This document shows, piece after piece, positions 41,265-48,776 of a stretch of DNA of 64,000 bases (the first letter of the stretch is position 1; every line of letters begins with the position of its first letter). Both the position numbers and the translations under genes were made by a program. This DNA is from JBFKQC01 sp041627895 (lineage in GTDB: Bacteria > Pseudomonadota > Alphaproteobacteria > Rhodobacterales > Rhodobacteraceae), in contig JBFKQC010000002.1 in the NCBI GenBank assembly GCA_041627895.1, forward strand, positions 1 through 64,000, in the 5' to 3' direction. Below the pieces are notes generated by a model, which made no database searches, was not told where the DNA came from, and saw only the letters and a program-made list of their open reading frames with translations.

Positions 41265-41798
41265 ATGGCCGAAACACTCTCACGGATCGAGGCAATCCCG
41301 GCCAGCTACCCCGACGCACCGGGCGGGCTGACGGCTGCGGCGGCGGCGCTTGACTCGGACATGATCTGGCAACGGATCGAGGCTTACGTCGCGCACCGCT
41401 GGACGGCGCGGGCGGTGGTCTGGACGGTCGAGGGCGGCGGCGACTGGCAACCCGACCTGACCCCGGCGACGGTCTCGGCGGTCGAAGTCTGGCAAGACCA
41501 CGACTGGACGGCTGTCACGCTCAACGCATCGCCGCTTGGCGGCTATGTGCTGGACGGTGACGGGCCGTATCGCTTCACGGTGTCTGTCGGGTCCGTTGAC
41601 GTGCCAGCGGCGGTGTCTGAGGCATTCAGGCGCTTGGCCGAATACATGGCAGAGGTCGAGAAACACCCCGGCGTATCGGCGTTCAAGTCAACGGTCGGGC
41701 CGATCACCCTGGAACAGAACCGCGTCCCGTCATGGCTGGCGCGGGCGATGCAATTCAGCGGCGCGGGCGACCTGCTGCGTCCGTATAGGAGGACGTGA
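41265..41798 (+). CDS. Head-tail connector (gp6-like adaptor)
   Basis: This 177-residue protein looks like a gp6/gp15-type head completion or adaptor protein. It has an N-terminal helical region (LTAAAAALDSDMIWQRIEAYV), a beta-rich centre, and a helix ending SEAFRRLAEYMAEVEKHPG. Connectors of this type join the portal to a tail. A connector without tail genes is what an island that borrows tails would need. GGAGG precedes the ATG. Confidence 0.72.
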   Translation: MAETLSRIEAIPASYPDAPGGLTAAAAALDSDMIWQRIEAYVAHRWTARAVVWTVEGGGDWQPDLTPATVSAVEVWQDHDWTAVTLNASPLGGYVLDGDGPYRFTVSVGSVDVPAAVSEAFRRLAEYMAEVEKHPGVSAFKSTVGPITLEQNRVPSWLARAMQFSGAGDLLRPYRRT

Positions 41799-41800
41799 CC

Positions 41801-42847
41801 ATGTGGCCGTTCAAGCGAAAACCGAAAGAGGAAACCCGTGCCAGCGGATCGGGCTTCACAAGTGAAATCATCGCGGCGCGCGAAGCCTATGTGAGCGGGC
41901 GGCGCGGGCTGGCCGAACTGACAGCGACGGCGCAATCCTGTGTCAGCCTGTGGGAAGGCGCGTTTGCCATGGCGGACCTGGAGGGCACCGATTTGCTGGA
42001 CCGGCGGTCCATGGCGCTTGCGGGCCGCTCTGCGGCGCTCCGGGGCGAAGCGGTCTTCCTGATCCGCGACACCGGCCTTGTCCCGGCGTCGGACTGGGAC
42101 CTGCGAACCCGCGACGGCAAGCCGACAGCATACCGGGTCAGCGTCAGCGAGGCAGGCGGCGGACGCACCGAGACGGCGCTTGCGGACGAGGTTCTGCACC
42201 TGCGCATCGGCTGCGATCCGGCGGCACCCTACTACGGAACTGCGCCGCTCAAACGGGCCGGCCTGACGGCAAGCCTGCTCCACGCGGTCGAATCGGCACT
42301 TTGCGAGGTCTTCGAGAATGCGCCGCTCGGGTCGCAGATCGTGCCGTTCCCCGAAAGCGACGATGTGGAGAGGGACAAGCTGGGCCGGGGCTTCCGGGGC
42401 CGTCGCGGCGAGGTGCTGTTGCGGGAATCGGTCAGCGTCACGGCGGCGGGCGGGCCGCAGCCGGTGCAGGATTGGCGACCGTCTGACGTCTCGCCGGACC
42501 TGTCCAAGAGCATGACCCGCGAAACACTGTCGGCGGCGCGGGATGCGGTCTGCGGCGCGTTTGGCGTCCTGCCGGGGCTGCTGAACCCGGCGACCACGGG
42601 GCCGATGGTGCGGGAATCGCAGCGCCATTTGGCGACCTGGGCCTTGCAGCCGGTGGCCGTGCTCATGGCCGAGGAAGCCAGCGCGAAGCTGGGCCAGCCG
42701 GTGAAGATCGACACGCTCAGGCCGCTACAGGCTTACGACGCGGGCGGGCGCGCAAGGGCGGCGGCGGGCATGGTTCAGGCGCTCGCAATGGCGAAGGAGG
42801 CGGGCGTCGATTCCGGTCAGGCGTTGCGCTTGGTCGATTGGGAATAG
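41801..42847 (+). CDS. Phage portal protein
   Basis: This 348-residue protein has the HK97-like portal layout: a basic start (MWPFKRKPKEE), a body with LRGEAVFLIRD, a helix FGVLPGLLNPATTGPMVRESQRHLATWALQPV and a C-terminal crown. It is shorter than typical portals (about 400 or more). The ATG at 41801 has TAGGAGG eight bases before it; a GTG six bases earlier is too close. It is placed last in the head operon, not first as usual. Confidence 0.85.
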   Translation: MWPFKRKPKEETRASGSGFTSEIIAAREAYVSGRRGLAELTATAQSCVSLWEGAFAMADLEGTDLLDRRSMALAGRSAALRGEAVFLIRDTGLVPASDWDLRTRDGKPTAYRVSVSEAGGGRTETALADEVLHLRIGCDPAAPYYGTAPLKRAGLTASLLHAVESALCEVFENAPLGSQIVPFPESDDVERDKLGRGFRGRRGEVLLRESVSVTAAGGPQPVQDWRPSDVSPDLSKSMTRETLSAARDAVCGAFGVLPGLLNPATTGPMVRESQRHLATWALQPVAVLMAEEASAKLGQPVKIDTLRPLQAYDAGGRARAAAGMVQALAMAKEAGVDSGQALRLVDWE

Positions 42848-42968
42848 GCAGGTCGCGCCTGCGGCATGTTTGAGGACGTTGCCAGCCGCGAAACGACCCC
42901 GTTAGCCGGTGAGTGGGTAAACCTCGGCAGGACGCGGCGGTGACACCTTATGCCGTTGAGCGTCTCAG

Positions 42969-43003
42969 GGCCGGGACCGGGATGGTCCCGGCCTAGCAGG
43001 TTT
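42969..43003 (+). terminator. Terminator after the head-gene operon
   Basis: GGCCGGGACC (42969-42978), loop GGGAT and GGTCCCGGCC (42984-42993) form a perfect 10-bp stem, with TAGCAGGTTTT after it. It closes the run from terL to portal. The surrounding 285-bp gap (42848-43132) otherwise shows only the promoter noted next. Confidence 0.75.
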
Positions 43004-43076
43004 TCGCCAAGGCATACCGGCCGGATAAGGGAGCGTTGGCGCTGCAGGCTTTTGGTTATCCGTCGCGGAAAATCAG

Positions 43077-43105
43077 TTGACGTGTTTGGGGTTCTGCGCT
43101 AGAAA
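43077..43105 (+). promoter_or_regulatory. Promoter for the gene at 43133
   Basis: TTGACG (43077-43082) and TAGAAA (43100-43105) are 17 bp apart, close to the housekeeping consensus, and lie 28 bp before the ATG. The stretch between the terminator and this gene is AT-richer than the chromosome. Confidence 0.65.
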
Positions 43106-43132
43106 ACCAAAAAGACATGCGACGAGGCACCA

Positions 43133-43717
43133 ATGATAACTGCGCGCGAACACGTCTCCCGTCTGGCCGAAATAACCGGTTTCGAGGAATCGGAGTTGAG
43201 GACCGTGGACAAATTCCTCGCCGACGCGGGGCTTCGCAGGAAAAGCCTTGGAAGGGCCTACGTTCAAATTTCGACGAAGGAGTCCCTTCTGGTCTTGCTG
43301 GGCGTTATGGGTGCACCCGTGAAATCGGTCTGCGACAGTTATGTCGAAGACGTTTCTCGTTTCAGTTTGCTGGCACATGGCATCCGGACGCGCGATGGAT
43401 CGGCTAACGAATTACCGGCTCTGATCGGGCTGTCAGAAGCAGACCTTGGCGATATGACTCTGATCGACGTCCTGGTCCGTATGGCGAGGCATCTCGCGTC
43501 ACTGAATCCTTCGGGCGCTCGCGGGTCTTTTGGCGGTCGCGTCTGGATCGAAGTGGTTACGAATGGACCCGTGACAATTCAGATCGACTCGGCGGGGTTC
43601 CGGGGAGAAATCCAGTTTGTCGGTCCGACGGCAACACGCTTCGGCGACGGTCAACGCTTGGCGACGGTCAGCAACTTCACCCTTGCGTGGATCGGTCGGA
43701 ATACCGAGGCCGAATGA
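43133..43717 (+). CDS. Island protein of unknown function
   Basis: This 194-residue protein has a helical N-terminal half (MITAREHVSRLAEITGF, then ELRTVDKFLADAGL) and a mixed C-terminal half rich in beta-strand residues (GGRVWIEVVTNGPVTIQID). It has its own promoter and stands between the head operon and the integration module, a position where satellites carry regulators or defence cargo. No domain recognised; a DNA-binding role for the N-terminal part is a guess. Confidence 0.6.
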   Translation: MITAREHVSRLAEITGFEESELRTVDKFLADAGLRRKSLGRAYVQISTKESLLVLLGVMGAPVKSVCDSYVEDVSRFSLLAHGIRTRDGSANELPALIGLSEADLGDMTLIDVLVRMARHLASLNPSGARGSFGGRVWIEVVTNGPVTIQIDSAGFRGEIQFVGPTATRFGDGQRLATVSNFTLAWIGRNTEAE

Positions 43718-43748
43718 TGCAGAACAAGTCGGTTGCAGCGAGCATCTA

Positions 43749-43949
43749 ATGCCCACTCCGTGCCTCATCTTCGCCAGCGAGCGCAGCGCGGCGCGCCTCT
43801 TCGACATGAAGACCGCCGAATTCCGCGAACTGGTAAAGGCCGGGGCGCTGCCAGGATCGGTAAGGATCGGCGGATTCGAGCGATGGCGCGTGGCCGATCT
43901 GGAAGCTGTGGCCAGCGGTCGAGCGATGCAAGAGGACTTCGAGACATGA
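43749..43949 (+). CDS. AlpA/excisionase-like helix-turn-helix protein
   Basis: This 66-residue protein has the MerR-like winged-helix pattern of AlpA/Xis proteins: ERSAARLFDMKTAEFRELVK, then AGALPGSVRIGGFERWRVADLEA with the conserved arginine-tryptophan-arginine turn. Such proteins direct excision or activate the integrase. Its stop overlaps the integrase start (ATGA). Confidence 0.75.
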   Translation: MPTPCLIFASERSAARLFDMKTAEFRELVKAGALPGSVRIGGFERWRVADLEAVASGRAMQEDFET

Positions 43950-44953
43950 AAAGACCTGATTTGCCGTACCTCGAATTCAAGACAGTCAAAGGGCGTGAAT
44001 ACATCTATTTCCGATGCGGCAATCAGCGGCACCGGTTGCCGGGAAATCCCGACTCCGAGGAATTCGCACGGGCTTATTGGGAAATCCGATCCGGCAAAAA
44101 AAAGTCCCTTCCGAAGACCACCTGAAGCAATCTGATTGACGCCTACTACCAGACGGCGGGCTTCAAGCGTCTCTCGAAAGGCACTCAGTCTAACTACCGG
44201 CGGCATTGCGAGGCGATCCGCGAAAAGAACGTTGACCGGGACATGCGCAATTTCCGGCGGAAGCACGCTATCGCGGCACGGGACGCATTGCAGGACACGT
44301 GGTCCAAGGCGAACGAGCGATTGGCCGTCCTGTCGATCCTGTGCAAGTTGGCGGTCGATCTGGAATGGATCGAACGGAACCCTGTGACGGATATTCCGAA
44401 GCTGAAAGGCGGCGAGTACGAGGCTTGGCCCGACGACAAGCTGCAAGCCTACGAACGCTACTGCGACCGGCATGGTCTAACCACGGCGCGTATCGCCTAC
44501 GAGTTGGGCGTCGGTACGGGGCAACGGATCGGCGACTGCGCAAAGATGACATGGGACGACTTCGACGGCGAATACGTGGCCGTTGTGCAGGACAAGACCG
44601 GCGCAAAGATTTGGGTCTATTGTCCCCAGCGACTGCAACTCTTCCTGTCGAGAATACCGCGAGCGGGGCGCTACATTCTTGCAAAGAACCTGACGCAGCC
44701 AATCGGGAAGCGGGCGGTTCAAAAGGCTGTTGAAGAGGTCCGCGCGGCGCTGGGCGTGTTGAGCGGGTCGAATCGTCTTGTCCCTCACGGGTGGCGCTAC
44801 ACCGCCGCAAAGCTCTTGGCCGAGGCGGGATGCTCTGACGCGGAAATTCAGGCTGTCACGGGCCACAAGACTCTGGGCATGATCCAGAAATACCGGAGCC
44901 ATGCCGATCAAAAGCGCCAGTCGAAGAAAGCGCAAGAACGTCGTGACCGATAG
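43946..44953 (+). pseudogene. Tyrosine integrase interrupted by an in-frame TGA
   Basis: Reading one frame from ATG 43946 to 44953 gives a tyrosine recombinase of 335 codons, with a single TGA at codon 60 (44123-44125) between KKSLPKTT and SNLIDAYYQTAG. A TGG to TGA change explains it. The catalytic domain is intact: R194 in GTGQRIGDCAK, H281 and R284 in VPHGWRYTAAK, H307 in GHKTLG and Y316. Without readthrough, translation could restart at Met 100 (44243), losing the arm-binding domain and part of the core-binding domain. It lies about 110 bp from the tRNA gene as expected for the element's integrase. Confidence 0.85.
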
Positions 44954-44980
44954 AGAACGGAACAGAAACAGAACAGGAAA

Positions 44981-45000
44981 GTGCGAAACCGATTGCGAAA
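44981..45000. promoter_or_regulatory. Candidate integrase arm sites, right end
   Basis: TGCGAAAC occurs at 44981-44988 and 44993-45000, direct copies 12 bp apart, between the integrase gene and attR. The same octamer, once direct and once inverted, stands inside attL. Confidence 0.5.
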
Positions 45001-45062
45001 CTGAAGTAGAGCAGACCCTGCAGGCAAAGGAGAAGATGGAAGAAAACGCAATGAAGTCAGAG

Positions 45063-45115
45063 TGGTGCGGGTGGAGGGACTCGAACCCCCACGCCTTGCG
45101 GCGCCAGAACCTAAA
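45063..45115. repeat. attR: 3' end of tRNA-Leu restored by the element
   Basis: Identical over 53 bp to 34793-34845. It forms the 3' part of the intact tRNA-Leu gene, so integration conserved tRNA function. Confidence 0.95.
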
Positions 45116-45147
45116 TCTGGTGCGTCTACCAGTTCCGCCACACCCGC
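45063..45147 (-). tRNA. tRNA-Leu (anticodon UAG)
   Basis: The minus strand gives an 85-nt class II tRNA with a long variable arm and encoded CCA. The acceptor stem is GCGGGTG/CACCCGC and the anticodon stem CCAGA/TCTGG holds loop TTTAGGT, so the anticodon is UAG, reading CUA and related leucine codons. Its 3' part is the attachment site of the element to its left. Confidence 0.97.
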
Positions 45148-45279
45148 AACGGCGCATTCCCTAACAAAGCCGCGGGCCGGATGCGAGCGCAAATCGCGAC
45201 GCAAAATGAGCCCCCCCGCGCCATATTCGCGCCCCAATCGAGTCGGAAACCTGAACCCGAATTGCAAGGAGGCGCCCCG

Positions 45280-45549
45280 ATGTCCGAGATGCTGCTGACC
45301 GCCGATGCTGCCGCCCAGGCGATCCCCGCCGGCATTGCCGAGGGGACCGAGGTGCTGACGCTGACCGGCTCGCGCCCGATCGAGAACCTGCGCGCCGGCG
45401 ACCGCATCATCACCCGCTCGGGCGCCTGCACGCTGAAGGGCCTGCACCGGATGCCGCAGGGATTCTCGATGGATTTCGACCGCCAGGAGGTCGTGCTGCT
45501 GGCCGACGGCCAGGTGTTCAGCGATACCGGGATCCCCTACGCCGCCTGA
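45280..45549 (+). CDS. Small Hint-domain-like protein
   Basis: This 89-residue protein contains the start of a Hint (hedgehog/intein) fold: AEGTEVLTLTGSRPIENLRA followed by GDRIITRSGACTLKGLHRM. Roseobacter genomes carry many short Hint-domain proteins of unknown purpose. It is too short for full self-splicing and lacks the usual catalytic cysteine at the start of the domain. AAGGAGG lies 7 bases before the ATG. Confidence 0.72.
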   Translation: MSEMLLTADAAAQAIPAGIAEGTEVLTLTGSRPIENLRAGDRIITRSGACTLKGLHRMPQGFSMDFDRQEVVLLADGQVFSDTGIPYAA

Positions 45550-45667
45550 CAGGCCCCGCCCCGCACGGGCCGGATGCCGGGCGCCGGATGCGCCCTGACG
45601 GCACCGCGAGGCCCGCCAATGGCTTGAAACGAACATTGCGGCGCGCATGCGACGCCGCGCAAGCGAC

Positions 45668-45695
45668 AGGCCGCCGCCCGGGCGGCCTCTGACTT
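45668..45695 (+). terminator. Intrinsic terminator after the Hint gene
   Basis: AGGCCGCC (45668-45675), loop GCCCG and GGCGGCCT (45681-45688) form an 8-bp perfect stem followed by CTGACTTTT. Confidence 0.65.
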
Positions 45696-45786
45696 TTCCG
45701 CAGGCATTTTTTTTGAACCGGCGCCCGCCCGCCCGCGACGGATGGACGGAAGCCGCGGATGTCCCGCGGCCAAACGGAGACCATTC

Positions 45787-46605
45787 ATGCCGCGCAAAAA
45801 GCTGATCATATCGCTCGCCACCGTCGCCCTGACGATTTCCGCCGTCACCGCCAGCGCCGCCCAATGGGCCGCGCGCCACGGCATGACCGGCGCCCAGTAC
45901 CAGGCCGCGTTCAACCAATACACCGGCCAGGGCTACCGCCTGACCGATGTCAGCGCCTACACCGTCGCCGGCCAGGCGCGCTATGCCGCGATCTGGGAAA
46001 AGCGCGGCGGCAGCCCCTGGGTCGCGCGCCACGGGATGAACGCCGGGCAGTACCAGGCGATCTTCGACCAGTATACCGCCCAGGGCTTTGCGCCGTTCAA
46101 GGTCGACGGCATGGCCGGCGGCTCGGGCCGGTTCGCCGCGATGTGGGCCAGGACGCCGCGGCCCTGGGTCGCGCGCCACGGGCTGACCTCGGCGCAATAC
46201 CAGGCCGAGTTCAACAAGTGGGTCGGCCAGGGCTATCGCCTGATCGACGTCTCGGGCTACGCGGTCGGCAACCAGGCGCGCTATGCCGCGATCTGGATGA
46301 AGGGCGGCGGCGCCTGGAAGGCGCGCCACGGCATGACCTCGGCACAGTACCAGGCCGCGTTCGACCAGTACAAGGCGCAAGGCTACCGCCCGATCCAGGT
46401 CGACGGCTACACCGTGAACGGCACGCCCTATTTCGCCGCGATCTGGGGCAAGGCCAGCGGGCCCTACGTCGCGCGCCACGGGATGACCTCTGCCCAGTAC
46501 CAGGCCGAGTTCGACAAGTGGGTCGCCAAGGGCTACAAGCTGGCCGACGTCACCGGATACAGCCAGGGCAACAGCGCCCGTTACGCCGCGATCTGGGTGA
46601 AATAG
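45787..46605 (+). CDS. Secreted protein with five BTRD1 repeats
   Basis: This 272-residue protein has a signal peptide (MPRKKLIISLATVALTISA, cleavage near ASAA) and then five repeats of about 47 residues. Each runs WVARHGMTSAQYQAxFDxY, xxQGYRxxxVxGYxVxG and xxRYAAIWxK. This is the bacterial tandem repeat domain 1 (PF17660) also found at the N terminus of fungal polyglycine hydrolases, where the catalytic domain follows. No catalytic domain is attached here, so it is repeats only. GGAG is 6 bases before the ATG. Confidence 0.8.
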   Translation: MPRKKLIISLATVALTISAVTASAAQWAARHGMTGAQYQAAFNQYTGQGYRLTDVSAYTVAGQARYAAIWEKRGGSPWVARHGMNAGQYQAIFDQYTAQGFAPFKVDGMAGGSGRFAAMWARTPRPWVARHGLTSAQYQAEFNKWVGQGYRLIDVSGYAVGNQARYAAIWMKGGGAWKARHGMTSAQYQAAFDQYKAQGYRPIQVDGYTVNGTPYFAAIWGKASGPYVARHGMTSAQYQAEFDKWVAKGYKLADVTGYSQGNSARYAAIWVK

Positions 46606-46611
46606 GCCCGC

Positions 46612-47532
46612 TCAAAGCCCCAGGTCGCGAAAGACCCGGGGCAGCGCCTCGGGCAGGTCCTCTGCGATCAGCCCGGGCCCGATATCCAAGGCGCATTGCA
46701 CATGCAGCCAGGCCGCCGTCCCGGCGGCCTCGTGCGCGTCGAAGCCGCGCGCCAGCAGGCCGGCGACGAAGCCCGCCAGAACGTCGCCCGACCCCGCCGT
46801 CGCCAGCCAGGGGGCCGCGCTCTCGCCCGTTGCGGCACAGATCGCCGCCCGGCCGTCCGGCGCGGCGATCACCGTCTCAGGCCCCTTCAGAAGAACCGTG
46901 CACCCCGCCCGCGCCGCTGCCGCGCGCGCGGCATCCACCCTGGCCCGCCCGGCGCCGCCCGGCGCTTCCTCGCCCGGCCGTCCGCCGAGGTCCGGAAAGA
47001 GCCGGGCGAACTCGCCGCCATGCGGGGTCAGCACGCAATCCGCGTGCAGCATGGCAAAGAGCGCCTCGGGCGCATCGACATAGGCGCCAAGCGCATCGGC
47101 GTCGAGCACCGCCGCGCGGCGCCGGCCCGGCCCCTCGCCGCCCTCCGGCACCGTGCGGGGCAGCGCGCCCAGCGCGACCGGCACCAGGTCCCTCGCGCGA
47201 TCGAGGCCCAGCCCCGGCCCGAGGCAGACGGCGTTGATCCGTTCATCCCCCAGCAAGTCCGCCAGATCATCCGCCCCCCCGACCGGGCGCAGCATCACCG
47301 CGTCCAGCCGCGCGGCGTTCTCGATCAGCGCCGCGGGCGGACAGCCCACCGTGACCAGCCCCGCGCCGATCCGCAGCGCCCCGCGCGCCGCCAGCCGCGC
47401 GGCACCACCCCTGCCGGGACCGCCCGACAGGATCAGCGCGTGGCCGTGGACGTATTTGTGCGCCTCCGGCGATTTGCGCAGCGCCCCGGCCATCGCCGGT
47501 CCGCCGGTGATCAGTCGCGGTTCCCGATGCAT
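46612..47532 (-). CDS. nnrD: ADP-dependent NAD(P)H-hydrate dehydratase
   Basis: This 306-residue protein is the kinase-fold dehydratase that repairs hydrated NADH and NADPH. It has KYVHGHALILSGGPGRGGAA near the start, LTPHGGEFARLFPDL, and WLATAGSGDVLAGFVAGLLA, the nucleotide-binding end motif. The ATG at 47532 has GGAGG five bases upstream and an in-frame stop directly before it, so it is truly separate from the epimerase gene, although these enzymes are often fused. Confidence 0.9.
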   Translation of the reverse strand: MHREPRLITGGPAMAGALRKSPEAHKYVHGHALILSGGPGRGGAARLAARGALRIGAGLVTVGCPPAALIENAARLDAVMLRPVGGADDLADLLGDERINAVCLGPGLGLDRARDLVPVALGALPRTVPEGGEGPGRRRAAVLDADALGAYVDAPEALFAMLHADCVLTPHGGEFARLFPDLGGRPGEEAPGGAGRARVDAARAAAARAGCTVLLKGPETVIAAPDGRAAICAATGESAAPWLATAGSGDVLAGFVAGLLARGFDAHEAAGTAAWLHVQCALDIGPGLIAEDLPEALPRVFRDLGL

Positions 47533-47570
47533 TCATGCCTCCGGCGCGAGTGTCCGTGCCAATGTGAAGA

Positions 47571-48236
47571 TCACAGGCCGATGTCCTTGACCACCACCTT
47601 GCCGCAGCGCATCGGCCCGTCCCCGGTCACGTGGCCGTGCTTGGCCCGGTGGAACGTCACGGTCAAATCCGCGGTCAGGTGAAAGGTCTGCACGGACTGC
47701 CCGCTGTCCGAATCCAGCCCGGTCGGGACATCGACCGCCACCACCGGCGCAGTGCTCCAGTTCTGCTCGTAGTAGACCCGGTGCAGCATCTGCGTAACCA
47801 GGTCCGGCAGCGGCCGGTTCTGTCCGACGCCAAAGACCGCGTCGACCCAGAGGTCGGGATGCGGGGCGCAAAGCCGCGGATCGCGGGCCTTGTCGTCGGT
47901 GAACGGATGCACCGGGCCGAGCGCGGACCAGCGCTCGAAGTTGGCCCGCGCGTCCGGCGGCAGGCGGCCGGGGTCGCCGTAAAGGTACAGCACCACCTCC
48001 CAGCCGCGGTCGTGCAACAGCCGCGCGATCACGAACCCGTCGCCGCCGTTATTGCCCGGACCGCACAGCACGACGGCCTTTCGCGGGGCCTCCGCCAGCG
48101 CCGGCCATTCCTCGAACACCGCCTCGACCACGCCGCGCCCGGCGCGTTCCATCAACTCCAGCCCGGTCACATCGCCGCCCTCGATCGCGGCCCTTTCGAT
48201 GGCGCGCATCCGCTCGGTTGTCAGAAGGTCGGTCAT
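47571..48236 (-). CDS. nnrE: NAD(P)H-hydrate epimerase
   Basis: This 221-residue YjeF N-terminal-type protein interconverts R and S forms of NAD(P)HX. It shows AVVLCGPGNNGGDGFVIARL (about 53-72) and DAVFGVGQNRPL, then VVAVDVPTGLDSDSG. It lies 38 bp before nnrD on the same strand in another frame. Together the two genes cover the bifunctional Nnr protein. Confidence 0.9.
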   Translation of the reverse strand: MTDLLTTERMRAIERAAIEGGDVTGLELMERAGRGVVEAVFEEWPALAEAPRKAVVLCGPGNNGGDGFVIARLLHDRGWEVVLYLYGDPGRLPPDARANFERWSALGPVHPFTDDKARDPRLCAPHPDLWVDAVFGVGQNRPLPDLVTQMLHRVYYEQNWSTAPVVAVDVPTGLDSDSGQSVQTFHLTADLTVTFHRAKHGHVTGDGPMRCGKVVVKDIGL

Positions 48237-48406
48237 GGCTGCGGCTCCATCGATTCAAAACTGCCCGCCTGCGCGGCGAGGTGCACAAAATTTGGGCAGA
48301 TGCCCCGGTTTCGCGGCGCCCGGCCCCGCCCGGCCAGCCTAGCGAATTGTGGGCGCCGATGAGAAGTGGTCTGCACGCACCGGAACCGAAATGGGAGCCG
48401 CCAGAG

Positions 48407-48745
48407 ATGAAAAAGATCGAAGCGATCATCAAGCCGTTCAAGCTCGACGAAGTCAAGGAGGCGCTGCAGGACATCGGCGTGCAGGGACTTTCCGTGATCG
48501 AGGTCAAGGGCTTCGGCCGCCAGAAGGGCCATACCGAGCTTTATCGCGGCGCCGAATACGTGGTGGACTTTCTGCCCAAGGTGAAGATCGAGGTGGTGCT
48601 GGGCGACGACCAGGTCGACACCGCCATCGAGGCGATCGTGGGCGCGGCCAAGACCGACAAGATAGGCGACGGCAAGATTTTCGTTTCGACCATCGAACAG
48701 GCGATCCGGATCCGCACCGGCGAATCCGGCGAAGACGCCCTTTGA
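48407..48745 (+). CDS. glnB: Nitrogen regulatory protein PII
   Basis: This 112-residue protein is a GlnB-type PII signal protein. The T-loop keeps GFGRQKGHTELYRGAEY with Tyr51 as the uridylylation site, and the B-loop and C-terminal segments (VGAAKTDKIGDGKIFV) bind ATP and 2-oxoglutarate. It stands 31 bp before glnA, the usual alphaproteobacterial order, so both respond together to nitrogen status. An NtrC-type enhancer was not identified. Confidence 0.97.
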   Translation: MKKIEAIIKPFKLDEVKEALQDIGVQGLSVIEVKGFGRQKGHTELYRGAEYVVDFLPKVKIEVVLGDDQVDTAIEAIVGAAKTDKIGDGKIFVSTIEQAIRIRTGESGEDAL

Positions 48746-48776
48746 GCGAACATATCCAGATCAGGGACAGCATCAG

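Larger units (their letters stand above)
34793..45115. mobile_element. Capsid-encoding satellite-like island in tRNA-Leu
   Basis: The element is 10.27 kb from repeat to repeat and is bounded by the 53-bp att duplication. In order it holds a small gene, a RepA/DnaB-like helicase, an iteron-like array, a reversed secreted-protein gene, TerL, a small membrane protein, HNH, HK97 capsid, prohead protease, connector, portal, an unknown gene with its own promoter, AlpA/Xis-like protein and a disrupted tyrosine integrase next to the tRNA. No tail, tape measure, baseplate, lysis or TerS gene is recognisable. That combination fits a capsid-forming phage-inducible chromosomal island better than a whole or randomly decayed prophage. 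Base composition in parts (36.7-37.3 kb, 43.0-43.7 kb) is clearly more AT-rich than the chromosome. Confidence 0.88.

Noticed and set aside
37297..42847. Gene transfer agent head cluster
   Set aside because: The Rhodobacter GTA has a different gene order and adjacent tail genes, lacks a helicase and integrase, and is not flanked by a tRNA att duplication.
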